From Gnetum montanum (taxonomy: Eukaryota; Streptophyta; Gnetopsida; Gnetales; Gnetaceae): a DNA stretch of 38,456 bases. The DNA lies in assembly GCA_015680685.1 (NCBI GenBank), contig MNCI01002752.1, positions 115,787 to 154,242 on the forward strand. The letters are read 5' to 3'. A model generated the notes under the pieces. It made no database searches and was not told the origin of the DNA. It saw only the letters and a program-made list of their open reading frames with translations. This document shows positions 19,641 to 30,356 of the stretch, in pieces; within the stretch, counting starts at the first letter, position 1, and every line of letters starts with the position of its first letter. The position numbers and the translations under genes were made by a program.

Positions 19641-20305
19641 GAGGGCATTGTATTGGGGCACTGAATTTCATAGGAAGGGATCAAGGTAGACCCCAGAAAG
19701 ATAAGGGTCATCAAAGGAATCACTCACCAGAAACCATCAAAGATGTTCTATCATTTCTTGGACACACTAGTTACTACCAACAATTCATAGAGAATTTCTC
19801 TAAGATCATGAAACTGTTGGTTGAAGTGACAAAGAAAGATGCTTCCTTCATCTCGACCAAAGAATGTGAAATGCATTCAAAGCCTCAAACAGAAGCTCAT
19901 AGAGACTCAATTCTATGAGCACCTGACTAGTTCAAACTATTTCATATCATGACGGATGCATCTAATTATGCCTTGGAAGCTGTACTTATGTAGTTGGATG
20001 ATAAGAAACATCCATATTACATCCACTATGCAAGTCGAAGAATTGTGGGTGCACAACTAAATTACACCACCACAGAAAAAGAATTGATGGTAGTGGTGTA
20101 TGCTTTGGAAAAGTTTAGGTACTATGTGCTTGGTTATGAAGTATTTCTACACATTGATTATAGTGTCATCCACTTCCTCATGAACAAGCTAATGGTGAGC
20201 CCCCATGTCATATGATGATTAATGATCTTGTAGGAGCTCAATCTTACAATGGTAGATTGAAAGGGAATTGAGAATATGGTTGCTGATCACTTATCTCGGT
20301 TGTGA
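19640..20305 (+). pseudogene. RT connection and RNase H region, decayed
   Basis: The RT thumb/connection is seen near 19680-19830 (FLGHTSYYQQFIENFSK). RNase H follows: MTDASNYALEAVL near 19950, YYIHYASRRIVGAQLNYTTT and EKELMVVVYALEKFRYYVL to about 20135, then an ADHLSRL-like end near 20290. An in-frame TAG near 19990 falls where the family has glutamine. RNase H removes the RNA strand after copying. Confidence 0.75.
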
Positions 20306-21640
20306 TGGGATTAAAAAGAGGAGAAAAGTCCATTATCTGATTTGTTTCCTGATGAACTCCTCTTTATTGGTGTAATAAATGAGCACATGCCCATAGAACC
20401 AAAATGGTATGATGGCATCCTCACTTATCTTTTTACTCAGGAGATCCCACAAGATCTAGACCATAGGAAGAAATAATAGTGTCTTAATTAGGCTAAACAC
20501 TTCATTAAAATCAATAGACATCTTTACAAGGTGTGTGCCAATGGCCTCATTTGTTGGTGTGTACCTAATGTAGATCAATTGCACATTCTCCGAAATGCTC
20601 ACGATGCACAACCATAAAAATCTTGATGGCAGGATACTATTGGCCCATAATCTTTAGGGATGCTCACCAATTTGTTTAATCCTGTGAATGCTGTTAATGA
20701 GATGGTGGGATGATCACACGAATGGGGGATCCTCGATAGTGGATTCAGCCATTGGAACCCTTTGATATATGGGGCATAGATTTCATGGGTTCGATCACAC
20801 CCATGTCTAATGAGAAGGCATATATAATCATCGTCGTTGACTATTATACCAAATGAACAAAAGCAATAGCCATCACTGACTATACATCATCCACTACTGC
20901 TTAATTTGCACAACAAAATGTTGTGAATAGATTTTGGATGCCACATGCACTAATTTCTAACAATGGAGCCCATGTTACAATGCTACGTTTCAAAAACTCA
21001 TGCAATGCTTGGGGGTTGAACATAAATTAATAACACCCTATCATCCCCAAGCCAATGATCAAGCAATAATGACTAATAGGGAGATTACAAAGATTCTAAC
21101 AAGAACTATTAGCAAATATAGGAGAGACTAGAGCACAAGACTCAATGATGCCCTTTGTGCCTACCACTCAACATGGAAACTTCCTATTGGCTATTCTCTC
21201 TATGAGCTGTTGTACAGAAAACTTCCAATGCTTCCAATTCTATCTACACTTCGTACACTCTCAATAGCCTGTGACTTGGATCTTGACCTAACTCTAGCAC
21301 AAAAAGAAAAATTGATCAACCTCAATGTTCTAGATGAAAATCAATTGGTAGCCTTATCTTGGAATGAAGTGCATAAGGCATTCAATAAACAACATCATGA
21401 TCTTAGAATACAGAAAGTAAAATTTCAACTAAGAAGTAAGGTTCTCTACTAGAATCTCACACTTGTAGCTCAAAAAACCAAATTCCAAACATTGTGGGAA
21501 GGGCCTTATATAATTGATGAAACCTTTATTTCTAAGGGCATGATCATATACAAACCTGAAAGTCCAAACTCAATGTAGTTGGTCAACATCTAATAGATAA
21601 AGCCTTTCCGCAAGCCAAAATAGGCCAATGCAACAAATAC
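20305..21640 (+). pseudogene. Integrase region, decayed, catalytic residues lost
   Basis: The N-terminal zinc-binding part (HLYKVCANGLICWCVPNVD near 20520) is shortened and its CxxC is missing. The core shows WGIDFMG near 20775, IIIVVDYYTK near 20827, ISNNGAHV near 20955 and HPQANDQAIMTNREI near 21043. The second catalytic aspartate of the DDE triad (usually SDNG) is asparagine, and the glutamate expected after NGQ is absent. The C-terminal part (FQTLWEGPYIIDE, 21490) is the usual gypsy tail. Stops interrupt it repeatedly. Confidence 0.75.
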
Positions 21641-23254
21641 CTCAATAGATGGGCAACCACACTCAATTTTTCAGATCTCCTCCTTCCAACTCAGTCATGG
21701 GAAAGATGGTCATCTATGCTAATCATATACATGGCTTCTTAGTTTTTATATTTTTTGTTTTACACATTTTTATTTTGCACCTTTTTTATTTTAAAACTTT
21801 TTTCTATTTGACACCATTTTTTCACACATCGTTAGTACATTTAAATTTTTCTTGAATATTTTACACTTTATTATATATTTTACTTTATTTTAGCATGACT
21901 TTCTAATTTTTGTTAATAAACATGCTTTGTGTTAATAGGACATAGTGGTGTTGTAGCTATTACTAATGGTGGTTTGTGCTTAATGTTTTCTTTGCTAATG
22001 TCTAGTTTCTATTTCTAATTTTTTGTACTAATGGCTAAAACATGGCTTCTTTTTCATAGAATAGGCAGTGAGTCCATGACATCCACGCATCCACAAACTC
22101 TACGATTTTTCTTATTTTGGAAGTTTGACATCCCTTTTCATTAAATAAACTTTTAATAAATTTGTGACCTTGGTAGTTTCTAGAATTGAAAAGGATTCAA
22201 AGGTTTTCATGGGATGTGACTTCAAGGGAACTTAATACTCTTTGTACTTTTCTACTTGCTTGAGTGCACGAATGTTTTCATAGACTTCTTATCATTCCAT
22301 GTCAACTAATAACAGGAAGTTGAATAAAGTCTTTACATGGTGTGGTTCCCATCCAAAAAGAAAACAAAAACAAAAATAAAAAAACAAAACAAAAAAGACC
22401 TTTAAAAATAGGATGGGAATTTAAATCACATCCCTTAAACAAATAAACTAACTACATGCACTAGTTATGGGACTAGAAAGATATGTTACCCATGCCTGAA
22501 GATCCCCTCTAAATAAGGCCCTCTCTGACTTCTTGCTTCTCTTTTCTTCTCTTTATGGAATAGTGGTTGTTCTATGGGAATACTATTGTGTCTTGAGAGG
22601 GTAGATTGATCTTGGAGTAATGATGCAAAGTCACTGAAAGTAGTTGGTTTTTGGCTGGACTAAGGATGGATCTTCTTAGGTCATTTAAACGCAAATCCAC
22701 AAGGATCTTTTTATGACCTCAAATCAGAATTCCATTCCACCTTCTCCATCATTTGTCTATGCTGCCCATAACTCACCTCACTATCGATGCCCATGTTCTT
22801 CATTTAGTGTCTTTATTTGATGTACTTGAATTCTTTGGTAGAATCTTCCAGGTTTTGATCCTTAACTTCCATTAACCATTAATTGCCTATGGGTCCCACA
22901 AACTCCTTAGGTTGCGGTTATGCAAGGGAAAACAAGGCATGTACCTACTATGGGAAGGATCCACTTGCATATCTCTTAGTTGGGTTCATTAAGTGCCTTA
23001 TCCTTAGGCATTCTTGCAAGTAGAATCTTTCGTACACCCATCTTCTGCATCCAACCATGTGCTCCTTTTCATATTTTACTCAATGCCCACATTCTCCATC
23101 AAAATTTTCAATCTTTGAGCTTTCAAAGATCCTTTTAAATGATTTCATCATATTCTTGGCTTTTCTGGAACTCCATGGACTTCAAATTCATTCAATTTTT
23201 TTTTGTATTTTTCAAGATATTCACATTTGAAATTTTTTTTTTGCAAACCCTGTG
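21640..23254 (+). other. Noncoding 3' part of the gag-pol element
   Basis: About 1.6 kb between integrase and the 3' LTR fragment. It starts with a very T-rich stretch (21740-21920; a hydrophobic short ORF there, 21649-21855, is probably a by-product), and includes an A-rich tract AAAACAAAAACAAAAATAAA at 22359-22378. No long ORF, env-like gene or second element is recognised. The additional ORF found at 27652 and 35691 is absent here. Confidence 0.5.
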
Positions 23255-23360
23255 AATGAGGCCTTGTTGACGAAGTCCCTACATATATAAGGCCCTGTAT
23301 GCATAGCCCCATCAACATAGTGCAAAAATAATATAAATATGCATGACCCCTTAGAAATTA
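23255..23360 (+). repeat. Truncated 3' LTR (U3 part, TTGACG type)
   Basis: GTTGACGAAG, GCCCCATCAACATAGTG and ATAATATAAATATGCA correspond in order to the U3 and TATA region of LTR copy C (14654-14730). Homology stops just after the TATA box, near 23360. The sequence then continues as the repeat also seen at 35330-35430. Confidence 0.65.
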
Positions 23361-23394
23361 TCACATTTGCTCATAAATGCCAAGAAAGTTATTC

Positions 23395-23500
23395 AAATTT
23401 TCAAAGCCCAGAACATTCTAGAACCCATAACTTTTTAACTATTTATCCAAATCACTCTGTTCTTTAACCCTATACCTACTGGAGGTAAGCTCTTAGTTGA
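23395..23500 (+). repeat. Copy of the block that precedes the additional ORF
   Basis: ATTTTCAAAGCCCAGAAC, CCCATAACTTTTTAACTATT and TTCTTTAACCCTATACC match 35325-35420, where the same block leads into the leader of the additional ORF. Here it is followed by LTR copy D. It marks a recombination or insertion junction. Confidence 0.6.
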
Positions 23501-23521
23501 TGAGATGCGAATTGCACAGGC

Positions 23522-23936
23522 TGCGATATCGCATACGCGATATCATGTTCGACGCGATATCGCGGTCCATCGCCAATCTATAAATAAGAGGCAACACTCC
23601 CCTCATTCTACATCCTAGGCATAAAGTAGCGAAGCTCTGGCGAATTGATCACCCTAGAGATAGAATATTTTCCATGTGCCCGCAGTAGGAGTCCCCCAAG
23701 TGAACGGTTCTTTATTCGAGCAGCTTTGTACCTGAACGCAAGTTGTGTCCAGCAATAAAGACGAGCTTTGTGGATAAACCTTGCAGTGCATGGATAGGTT
23801 TAATTAATGTTATTTATTGCTTTCCTAGTAATGCAGCATGAGCACGACTTGGTTACGAGCGTTGATGAACGTGTACAGCTAGCCAAGGAATCGGCTACTC
23901 ATCGCGAGTAGATTCTCTCACCCTTTCCTCCTAGAA
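23522..23936 (+). repeat. LTR copy D (GATATC-type U3), 3' part hidden by assembly gap
   Basis: It begins TGCGATATCGCATACGCGAT, with three GATATC palindromes, TATAAATA at 23579-23586, and hairpin arms TCTTTATT (23709-23716) and AATAAAGA (23754-23761). Over about 357 aligned bases it differs from LTR copy E at roughly 24 positions by my count, mostly C/T and G/A changes. The last half is replaced by Ns. Confidence 0.85.
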
Positions 23937-24414
23937 NNNNNNNNNNNNNNNNNNNNNNNNNNNNNNNNNNNNNNNNNNNNNNNNNNNNNNNNNNNNNNNN
24001 NNNNNNNNNNNNNNNNNNNNNNNNNNNNNNNNNNNNNNNNNNNNNNNNNNNNNNNNNNNNNNNNNNNNNNNNNNNNNNNNNNNNNNNNNNNNNNNNNNNN
24101 NNNNNNNNNNNNNNNNNNNNNNNNNNNNNNNNNNNNNNNNNNNNNNNNNNNNNNNNNNNNNNNNNNNNNNNNNNNNNNNNNNNNNNNNNNNNNNNNNNNN
24201 NNNNNNNNNNNNNNNNNNNNNNNNNNNNNNNNNNNNNNNNNNNNNNNNNNNNNNNNNNNNNNNNNNNNNNNNNNNNNNNNNNNNNNNNNNNNNNNNNNNN
24301 NNNNNNNNNNNNNNNNNNNNNNNNNNNNNNNNNNNNNNNNNNNNNNNNNNNNNNNNNNNNNNNNNNNNNNNNNNNNNNNNNNNNNNNNNNNNNNNNNNNN
24401 NNNNNNNNNNNNNN
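23937..24414. other. Assembly gap (478 N)
   Basis: No sequence. By comparison with LTR copy E the gap should hold the remaining 490 or so bases of LTR copy D plus part of the gag leader, more than 478, so its length is probably an estimate. Two ORFs called across it consist of N and are not real. Confidence 0.9.
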
Positions 24415-24450
24415 AAGAACAGAAATAATGGTGAATAGCACATCATTAAA

Positions 24451-26456
24451 ATGGCTTCTTCTCATGAAATTAACTCACCTAAGGATAACACAGAAGACAG
24501 TCAGCGTCACACACATAACCGAGACCAGCCATGTCCTAAACAATCTAAGGTGACATATACTCATCCCGATGAGTATGTGCCTGACTTTACTTTTATTCTC
24601 CACCAGGACGAACAACTACGATGGAGAGATTTGCAAGGTAACATTGTATTACCTCCAGATCGATCAGTCCCTAACATGCTTTTCTGTGCCTTGGCACAGC
24701 TTGGCATGTAAGAACTGTTTGCGGAATACGTTCTGGATAACTTTGACACAAGGGACTATCATCCCACAAATGCCCAACGTATTCGAGACGAAAGGCAGGA
24801 GAGCCAACATTCATTGTTGAAGGGTAAGGTCACCCATGTCCTTAGTGAAATAGGAGACAAGGAACTCCTCACAATGGATTTCTTAGAAAATGATGTTCCT
24901 CCTCCTCACAATGGTGAAGAGATTAGGCATCAGGGCCTTCGATCAACTGTACATGCTATAGGCTCTGATCCCCGTGAGCACCAACTGTTCACGACAGGAA
25001 CAACCACTCATACTAAGGACAAACACTTAGATCGTCACAACGATCAGGGCCGAAGCAGCCGAAGAGAAGGTAAGAAACATCACCATGGTGATGGATCCCC
25101 TTACTCTTCCCCTTCATCTCACCATTCACACTCTCCTTCCACATCCGGGCGCAGCCACCGTGAGCATAAGGGAGAGAGTAAAAGTAAAGAAGAGGAAAGA
25201 CCTCGACAAGAAAGTCGAGAGGAGTTAGGACAAGGGCAAGGAAGTAGGGAGAGTAGGGAACCACCACGAAGACATCACAGACGTCATGATAGAGATGATC
25301 ATGACGAACCCCTACTCACAACCCGAAGCATGCTAGATATCACAGAGGTAGTTAGGATCCCCACAAGGCACTTAAAAGACAGTAGGATCAAGCGTTTGGA
25401 CATAAATAATATCCCACGTTTTGAAGGAGGATACAACGCTGATCCTCAACATCATTTACAGGCATTCCACGATGCCTGTGCCTTGTAGAACATCAATAAT
25501 GAGTGGCAGAAGCTCAAGTTGTTCCCAAGGACACTCACTAAAGAAGCAGAGAGCTGGTATCGGTCCTTAGAACTGGAAACCATCAGGAGGTGGAGTATGA
25601 TGCTCGAACTGTTCAACAACAAATATCAAACGTACTCTAGAGTGTCCAATTTGTGTAAGCAGATCCAAGGCTGGAAACAAGGTGCTTACGAACCCTTGGA
25701 TGCTGCCATGGCCCGTTACTATACACTGCTACATCATTGCCTGGGCCATGGGTACACTAAGCAGGATCAACTTCCCCACATCATGGATGGGCTAAGAAGA
25801 ACTCTTGGGACTTACACCCAAGGGAGACTTCCCCAACTGAGAGCCCATGAAGTTGAAAGTTTGTTGGAACAAGTAGTGCAAGAAGAGGGTGAGCTGCGGA
25901 AGATAGAAAGTGCGGAAGAATACAACTGCAATCCCTCCCTTCGTAAGAAGGGAGTGAAATTCTGTGATGAGGAGGATGAGTCACCACTCAAAGAGTTGGT
26001 GAATCGGAAAACCTTACCGATCCAAAAGTTAACAACCAAGGATTGGCTAAGGTAGACCAAATGTGGGATTCCTTAGACTCAAGAATAGAAATAGTCTTAA
26101 AAATCGTAGAAGAGTCTAAGGTAGAACAAGGTAGTGACAAAGGCAAAACCAAGCGGAAAAACTTAAGCCCTACACATAACAAGGGTAAGGGGAAAATTCC
26201 TATCTCCGATGAGGCTATGAATTCTGATTCAGACAATGATAGTGGATGTGAGGTCTGCTACTATGACCATCCTAAGGGATGTTGCCCAATTATCTCACAT
26301 CTGCAGGAGTCTGGGGTGTATGCATTAAATCCAAGACTTAATCAACGGCAAACACCCCGAAGGTTACCTTATCCACAAGGTAACCCAAGGCAGTTCCACC
26401 AACCCTTAACATATTATCCAAGTGGAACGCCTCCACAGCCCATTGGACAACATTAG
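24451..26456 (+). pseudogene. Gag of the gag-only unit, best preserved copy in the window
   Basis: One frame from ATG 24451 to about 26040, broken by only two stops, TAA at 24709 and TAG at 25486; both stand where related copies have glutamine. The frame then shifts and continues from 26043 to 26456. Order: THPDEYVPDFTFILHQDEQL (from about residue 35); a His/Arg/Ser/Glu-rich charged region (25010-25300); the Retrotrans_gag domain (25330-25920, with RFEGGYNADPQHHLQAFHD, ESWYRSLE, RWSMMLELFNNKYQTYSR); an acidic stretch; and CEVCYYDHPKGCCP near 26250 as a possible nucleocapsid metal-binding motif. The end is Gln/Pro-rich and runs into the LTR. Roughly 660 residues before decay. It would form the particle shell. 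Confidence 0.8.
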
Positions 26457-26459
26457 CAG

Positions 26460-27366
26460 TGGCAATATCGCGTCCTTCCCTACGATATCACATACGCGAT
26501 ATCGTGGTTCACCGCCATATCTATAAATAAGAGGCGGCACTCCCCTCATTTCTCATCCTAGGCATAAAGTAGCGAAGCTCTGGCGGATTGATCACCCCAG
26601 AGATAGAATATTTTCCATGTGCCCGTAGTAGGAGTCCCCCAAGTGAACGGTTCTTTATTCAAGCAGCTTTGTACTTGAACGCAAGTTGTGTCCGGCAATA
26701 AAGGCGAGCTTTGTGGATAAATCTTGCAGTGCATGGATAGGTTTAATTAATTTTATTTATTGCTTTCCTAGTAATGCGACATGAGTATGACTTGGTTACG
26801 AGCGTTGACGAATGTGTACAGCTAGCCAAGGAATTGTCTACTCATTGCGAGTAGATTCTCTCACCCTTTCCTCCTAGAACATGGGACAAGTACGACTTGA
26901 TTACAAGCATCTACAGATGTGTGCGGCTAGTCAAGGAATTGGCTGCTTGTCACACTTAGGATAGTTAAGTGCCTTAGTATGACCACTTCGAGCACATGCG
27001 TTACGTGTGGTAATCCCAGTAACGATTAGCGTTTGGTAGCCACAATTGCATAGTTCAGGGTGTGTACGGCAAGTGGGAACGGATGCTGACGCTAGGACTT
27101 AGTGCTGTAGTTAGAACTAGTTTTAGTCTCTCAACCCTTCACCGTTTAGCATAGGAGATAAACTGTAAAATACCAAAAAAATCATATACCTCAGACTTGC
27201 TTAACCATACACCGTGACACATACAAGCAAGCCTGGGAAGACAAAGACTAATTAACCCCAAGTGTTCCTTGTGGCGTTTAGGCATTTAGTCTGTGGAGTT
27301 TGACCGGATCGCGCGTGCTACGCTCGTTTCATATGGTTGAGTGTAGGGGTACCTTGCCACTCATCA
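26460..27366 (+). repeat. LTR copy E (GATATC-type U3), complete
   Basis: About 907 bases from TGGCAATATCG to CACTCATCA. The U3 has two exact GATATC and one AATATCGCG variant; TATAAATA is at 26522-26529; hairpin arms are TCTTTATT (26652-26659) and AATAAAGG (26697-26704), the last pair being T-G. Its 3' 200 bases match window positions 1-201. It serves as 3' LTR of the gag-only unit and lies directly before the leader of the additional ORF. Confidence 0.88.
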
Positions 27367-27651
27367 TTAGTCATGGGGGCCACAAATGTGCCATTTTTGA
27401 TAGAGAATTTTTCACAATTTTTCCAACTCCCATAAAGGTTTAACTAAGTAATTAGCATTTATACACCAAATTATAAAAGTTAAACTCTTCCCACAAGCTC
27501 TAATGATACTTATAATAAAAATTAATTAATAAAATGATTAATTTTCCATGGTCCAAACTTGGCCAAGTGTAATTAACTGACAAGATAAGGTATTTAAATA
27601 TTCAAAATTACATGTTATATCTACTAATCCATGGATGTGTTGTGACTGTAG
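27367..27651 (+). promoter_or_regulatory. Leader before the additional ORF, copy 1
   Basis: From CCACAAATG near 27389 it aligns with 35412-35690 (TTTTTGATAGAGAATTTTTC versus TTTTTGACAAAAAAAATTT; GAGATAAGGTATT-like text in both). It ends in TGTGACTGTAG directly before the ATG, which looks like a splice acceptor, so a spliced message is possible. The other LTR leaders in the window lead to gag and share little with this one. Confidence 0.5.
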
Positions 27652-29437
27652 ATGGCACCAAAAGGCAAACACAGACAGGAAGGAGAACTATCTCAACTAA
27701 GAGAGAAACAACCAAGAATGAGAAGGGGCCAAGAACAAGTCCAAGAAGAACCACTTGCAACCCATGCCATGAGTCCTCTTAGGGAAGAGGCTGAGGTGGA
27801 ATCTATTTGTCAGGTTCCAAAACCAATAGCAGCAATAGAACATTCCCACCGAGATGAGCACTAGCTTAGTAAGCAAACCTTGAGGTGACCTTGATAGAAG
27901 CCTACCTAAATCAAGTCAGATCAAAGGAGATCCAAAAAATAGTGCTCTAAAATTTAAAATTTGGCTCTTTCCTAGAGCAACTAGCTAAAGAAGTACAAAA
28001 CCAACTAAAGACCTCTCCTATGTGGCCAATTATCACTTCCACTAGGGAATGGTACATGGTAGAGAAATTCTTATTCTAGAAAAATAAGCAAGCTGGTTCA
28101 ATGGTCAAAATCAAGGACATCTCAGTGTCCTACTCAATGTAGGCCATTGTTGAAGTGCTTAGGTTGCTAGAAACTAGGGTGAATCTCACTAAGATTTCGA
28201 TGCAGGTAGACCCCAACATCAAAAAGAAATATGTTCAATAGTGCTATAGTGTTGACCATAAAGAGCTTGGCATGCTCACATTGGTAGAAAGGATTCACTA
28301 CAAGATTGCAACCTTCCACCTAAAACCCACGATGAGGCCTACCAGGTCACTGCCTTTTCTACCTGTGCATGTGTTACTTTGAGTGGGAGATTCCCTATCA
28401 ACCTTTAATAATTAATCTATCTAGAGATGGAGAGGCAATTTAAAGAGAATGAACATGGAAGGAAGGCACTCCCCTTCCCATGCCTCATCAGAAAACTCTG
28501 TCGAAGAGGAGGGATATTTTGTTATACAAATGATGCTATCAAGCATGCTCTGACTACTAATTGGGTAGAGATGATGAAAGATAAAATGCTTACAATAATC
28601 ATTCAAGAAGAGGATCAACAATTGCCACCTCCACTTGCCACTCAAACAACTATGTCAGATGTTGCTGCAATAGCCTAATGGTTGCTCGAATATTGAGAAT
28701 GGATCTTAAGTAAAAAAAAAAGCAACAAGCAAGCACGAGTAATGGGGACCCATCTGTATACTGAAAAACGATGAGTCACCTAAATGAGGTGGCCTAAACA
28801 ATCAACTTGATGGAAAGAGGTGGATCTATTTTATTGGCCTAATAAATGCAATTTTCTCCAAGGTCAAATCCTAGCACTAAAGAGGTCACGATATCTCTCA
28901 TAGAAAAATAGTCACTACTTGAAATTTTTAGGAATGTGCTTGGAGGAAGGCAAGGGGGCAACAGTGTTGGTGATGCAGCACCAAGGACAAGAGATAGTAG
29001 TAGAGATGGTTACTGACAGAATTACCAAAACACTCAATGCACCTGAAGCATCTATACTAGATATCACTACACTCAAGGATGTGCAGACATATGCAAGGAC
29101 CATAAGCTATAAATTAAACACAACACAACATAAAGAACTATTGGATTAACTGGTGGGAGTTGGACAACCACTTCTAGATGTTTTCAATCTTCTAGAGAGT
29201 ATTACTACAACCTAGTTGAAGCTACTAGAGGTAAGGGGAAAAAACATTATCTTGGAAGGGCAACTCAAAATAGCCAAGGAGCTAAACAAACACTTGGCTA
29301 ATGAATTTTCTGAATTAAGAGCCTAAATTCCAACCCTACATTTCTCAACCCAACATTGACAAGAGATGAAGCTCTTGAATAGCTTCACACTAGACTAAAA
29401 GGGGTTGAGGATGCAATGGAGACGATGGTGTTCTACC

Positions 29438-29889
29438 AATCCTTGGTAGAGGCTACCAAGCATAAAATTTAGAAGGCCTTGGATGTGACCCACTAGGAGA
29501 ACATGCAACTAACTTCAAAGAATCATTGCCTACAAAATGTTGATGAGCATAAACAATAGTTCACCAACTTTATCCATCAAGAGTAGGAGCAACTAGCCAA
29601 AGTAAACATAGAGCTAAGGAGATTGGTGGTTGAAAATAGAAACCTCTTCATGGAGGAGGTCCATGCCCTTTGCCAAAATATTACAATAGAGGTAGCTACC
29701 TAGAAATCAAAGGTTCTCAAATTTGAAAGAGTTAAGGATCATTAAAGAGATTAGGTTGATCTACAAAAATAGGTTAATGAAAAGCACATCCAGTTGGTGA
29801 AGGCAAAAGTAAATGAAACCCTCCAACAACTCTAGCAAGGAAGAGAAGTTTGATAACCTATCATTGATGGGATAGATGCCTATAATAAG
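29438..29889 (+). repeat. 452-base direct repeat, first copy
   Basis: From AATCCTTGGTAGAGGCTACC to TATAATAAG. Collinear with 30357-30808 over the same length, with about 20 mismatches by my count and no obvious indel. It lies within the coiled-coil half of the additional ORF. Confidence 0.85.
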
Positions 29890-30356
29890 TTACTCTGGAT
29901 ATCCAAGTAACTTCCTCAGTAGCTGGGGCTTGACTATGAGCTGTAGGATTTCTGATGACTACTTTATAGTCTTATTGAAAAACCACAGGACTGCCTTTCT
30001 TTCCTTGTAATGGAAAAAGTGCCAAGGACCTTGATAGTTCTCTTGGGAGCATAAGGTGAGGATGCTAGTGTAGGCTCCACTTGACTTCCATTAGACTGGA
30101 TTCAAAGAGGCTTTGGTGTGCCAAAAATCACCTCTAGGGTAGAAATTTCCGCTGAATTGGTCGAGGATTGCCAAAGGGGGCTGGAGGAGTCAGATTCTTC
30201 AATTATGGCACTGACTTGGTCAGTAGCTTCCACTTTGGCCTCGTTTTCATTCTATATACCAATAAGGATCCATTTAGCATCCATCAACTCTTGTACTTTC
30301 TTTCTGAATTGATAGCAATCTTGAATTGAGTGGCCGACTCTTTCTATATTCAAGTA
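29890..30356 (-). mobile_element. Antisense fragment of a different gypsy gag, between the direct repeats
   Basis: On the minus strand, from the 30356 end, it reads ERVGHSIQDCYQFRKKVQEL followed by MDAKWILIG. GHSIQDC is the second half (HxxxxC) of a CCHC zinc knuckle as found in other plant gypsy gags. Further on there are SDSSSPLWQSS-type polar stretches with stops. It is not part of the additional ORF, because copy 2 has no such block. It inserted or was captured together with the 452-base duplication. Confidence 0.6.

Larger units (their letters stand above)
14654..23360 (+). mobile_element. Decayed Ty3/gypsy LTR retrotransposon with gag-pol
   Basis: Order: LTR copy C, leader, gag (15690-17950), protease, reverse transcriptase, RNase H, integrase (to about 21640), a 1.6-kb noncoding 3' part, and a truncated 3' LTR beginning near 23255. 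The PR-RT-RH-INT order defines Ty3/gypsy. Text such as SHLMV.EGIVLGH and NYTTTEKEL resembles the Athila/Tat side of the family, by eye. Stops and frameshifts are numerous; no long polyprotein remains. It cannot be autonomous. Confidence 0.8.
23522..27366 (+). mobile_element. Gag-only LTR unit (TR-GAG-like), LTR D - gag - LTR E
   Basis: Two GATATC-type LTRs flank a nearly full gag and nothing else: gag passes straight into the 3' LTR at 26460, with no protease, RT, RNase H or integrase. In the full element this gag continues directly into pol, so pol has been lost. Non-autonomous elements of this layout are known as TR-GAG in plants. Alternatively the arrangement is a recombination product of two elements. 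The relatively good gag frame favours the first view slightly. Confidence 0.6.

Noticed and set aside
21649-21855. Small membrane protein (possible env-like) after integrase
   Set aside because: Hydrophobicity comes from a T-rich stretch; the frame is short and has no counterpart in the other gag-pol remnant.
23899-24465. Two minus-strand ORFs across the gap
   Set aside because: They consist of N and exist only because the gap contains no stop codons.
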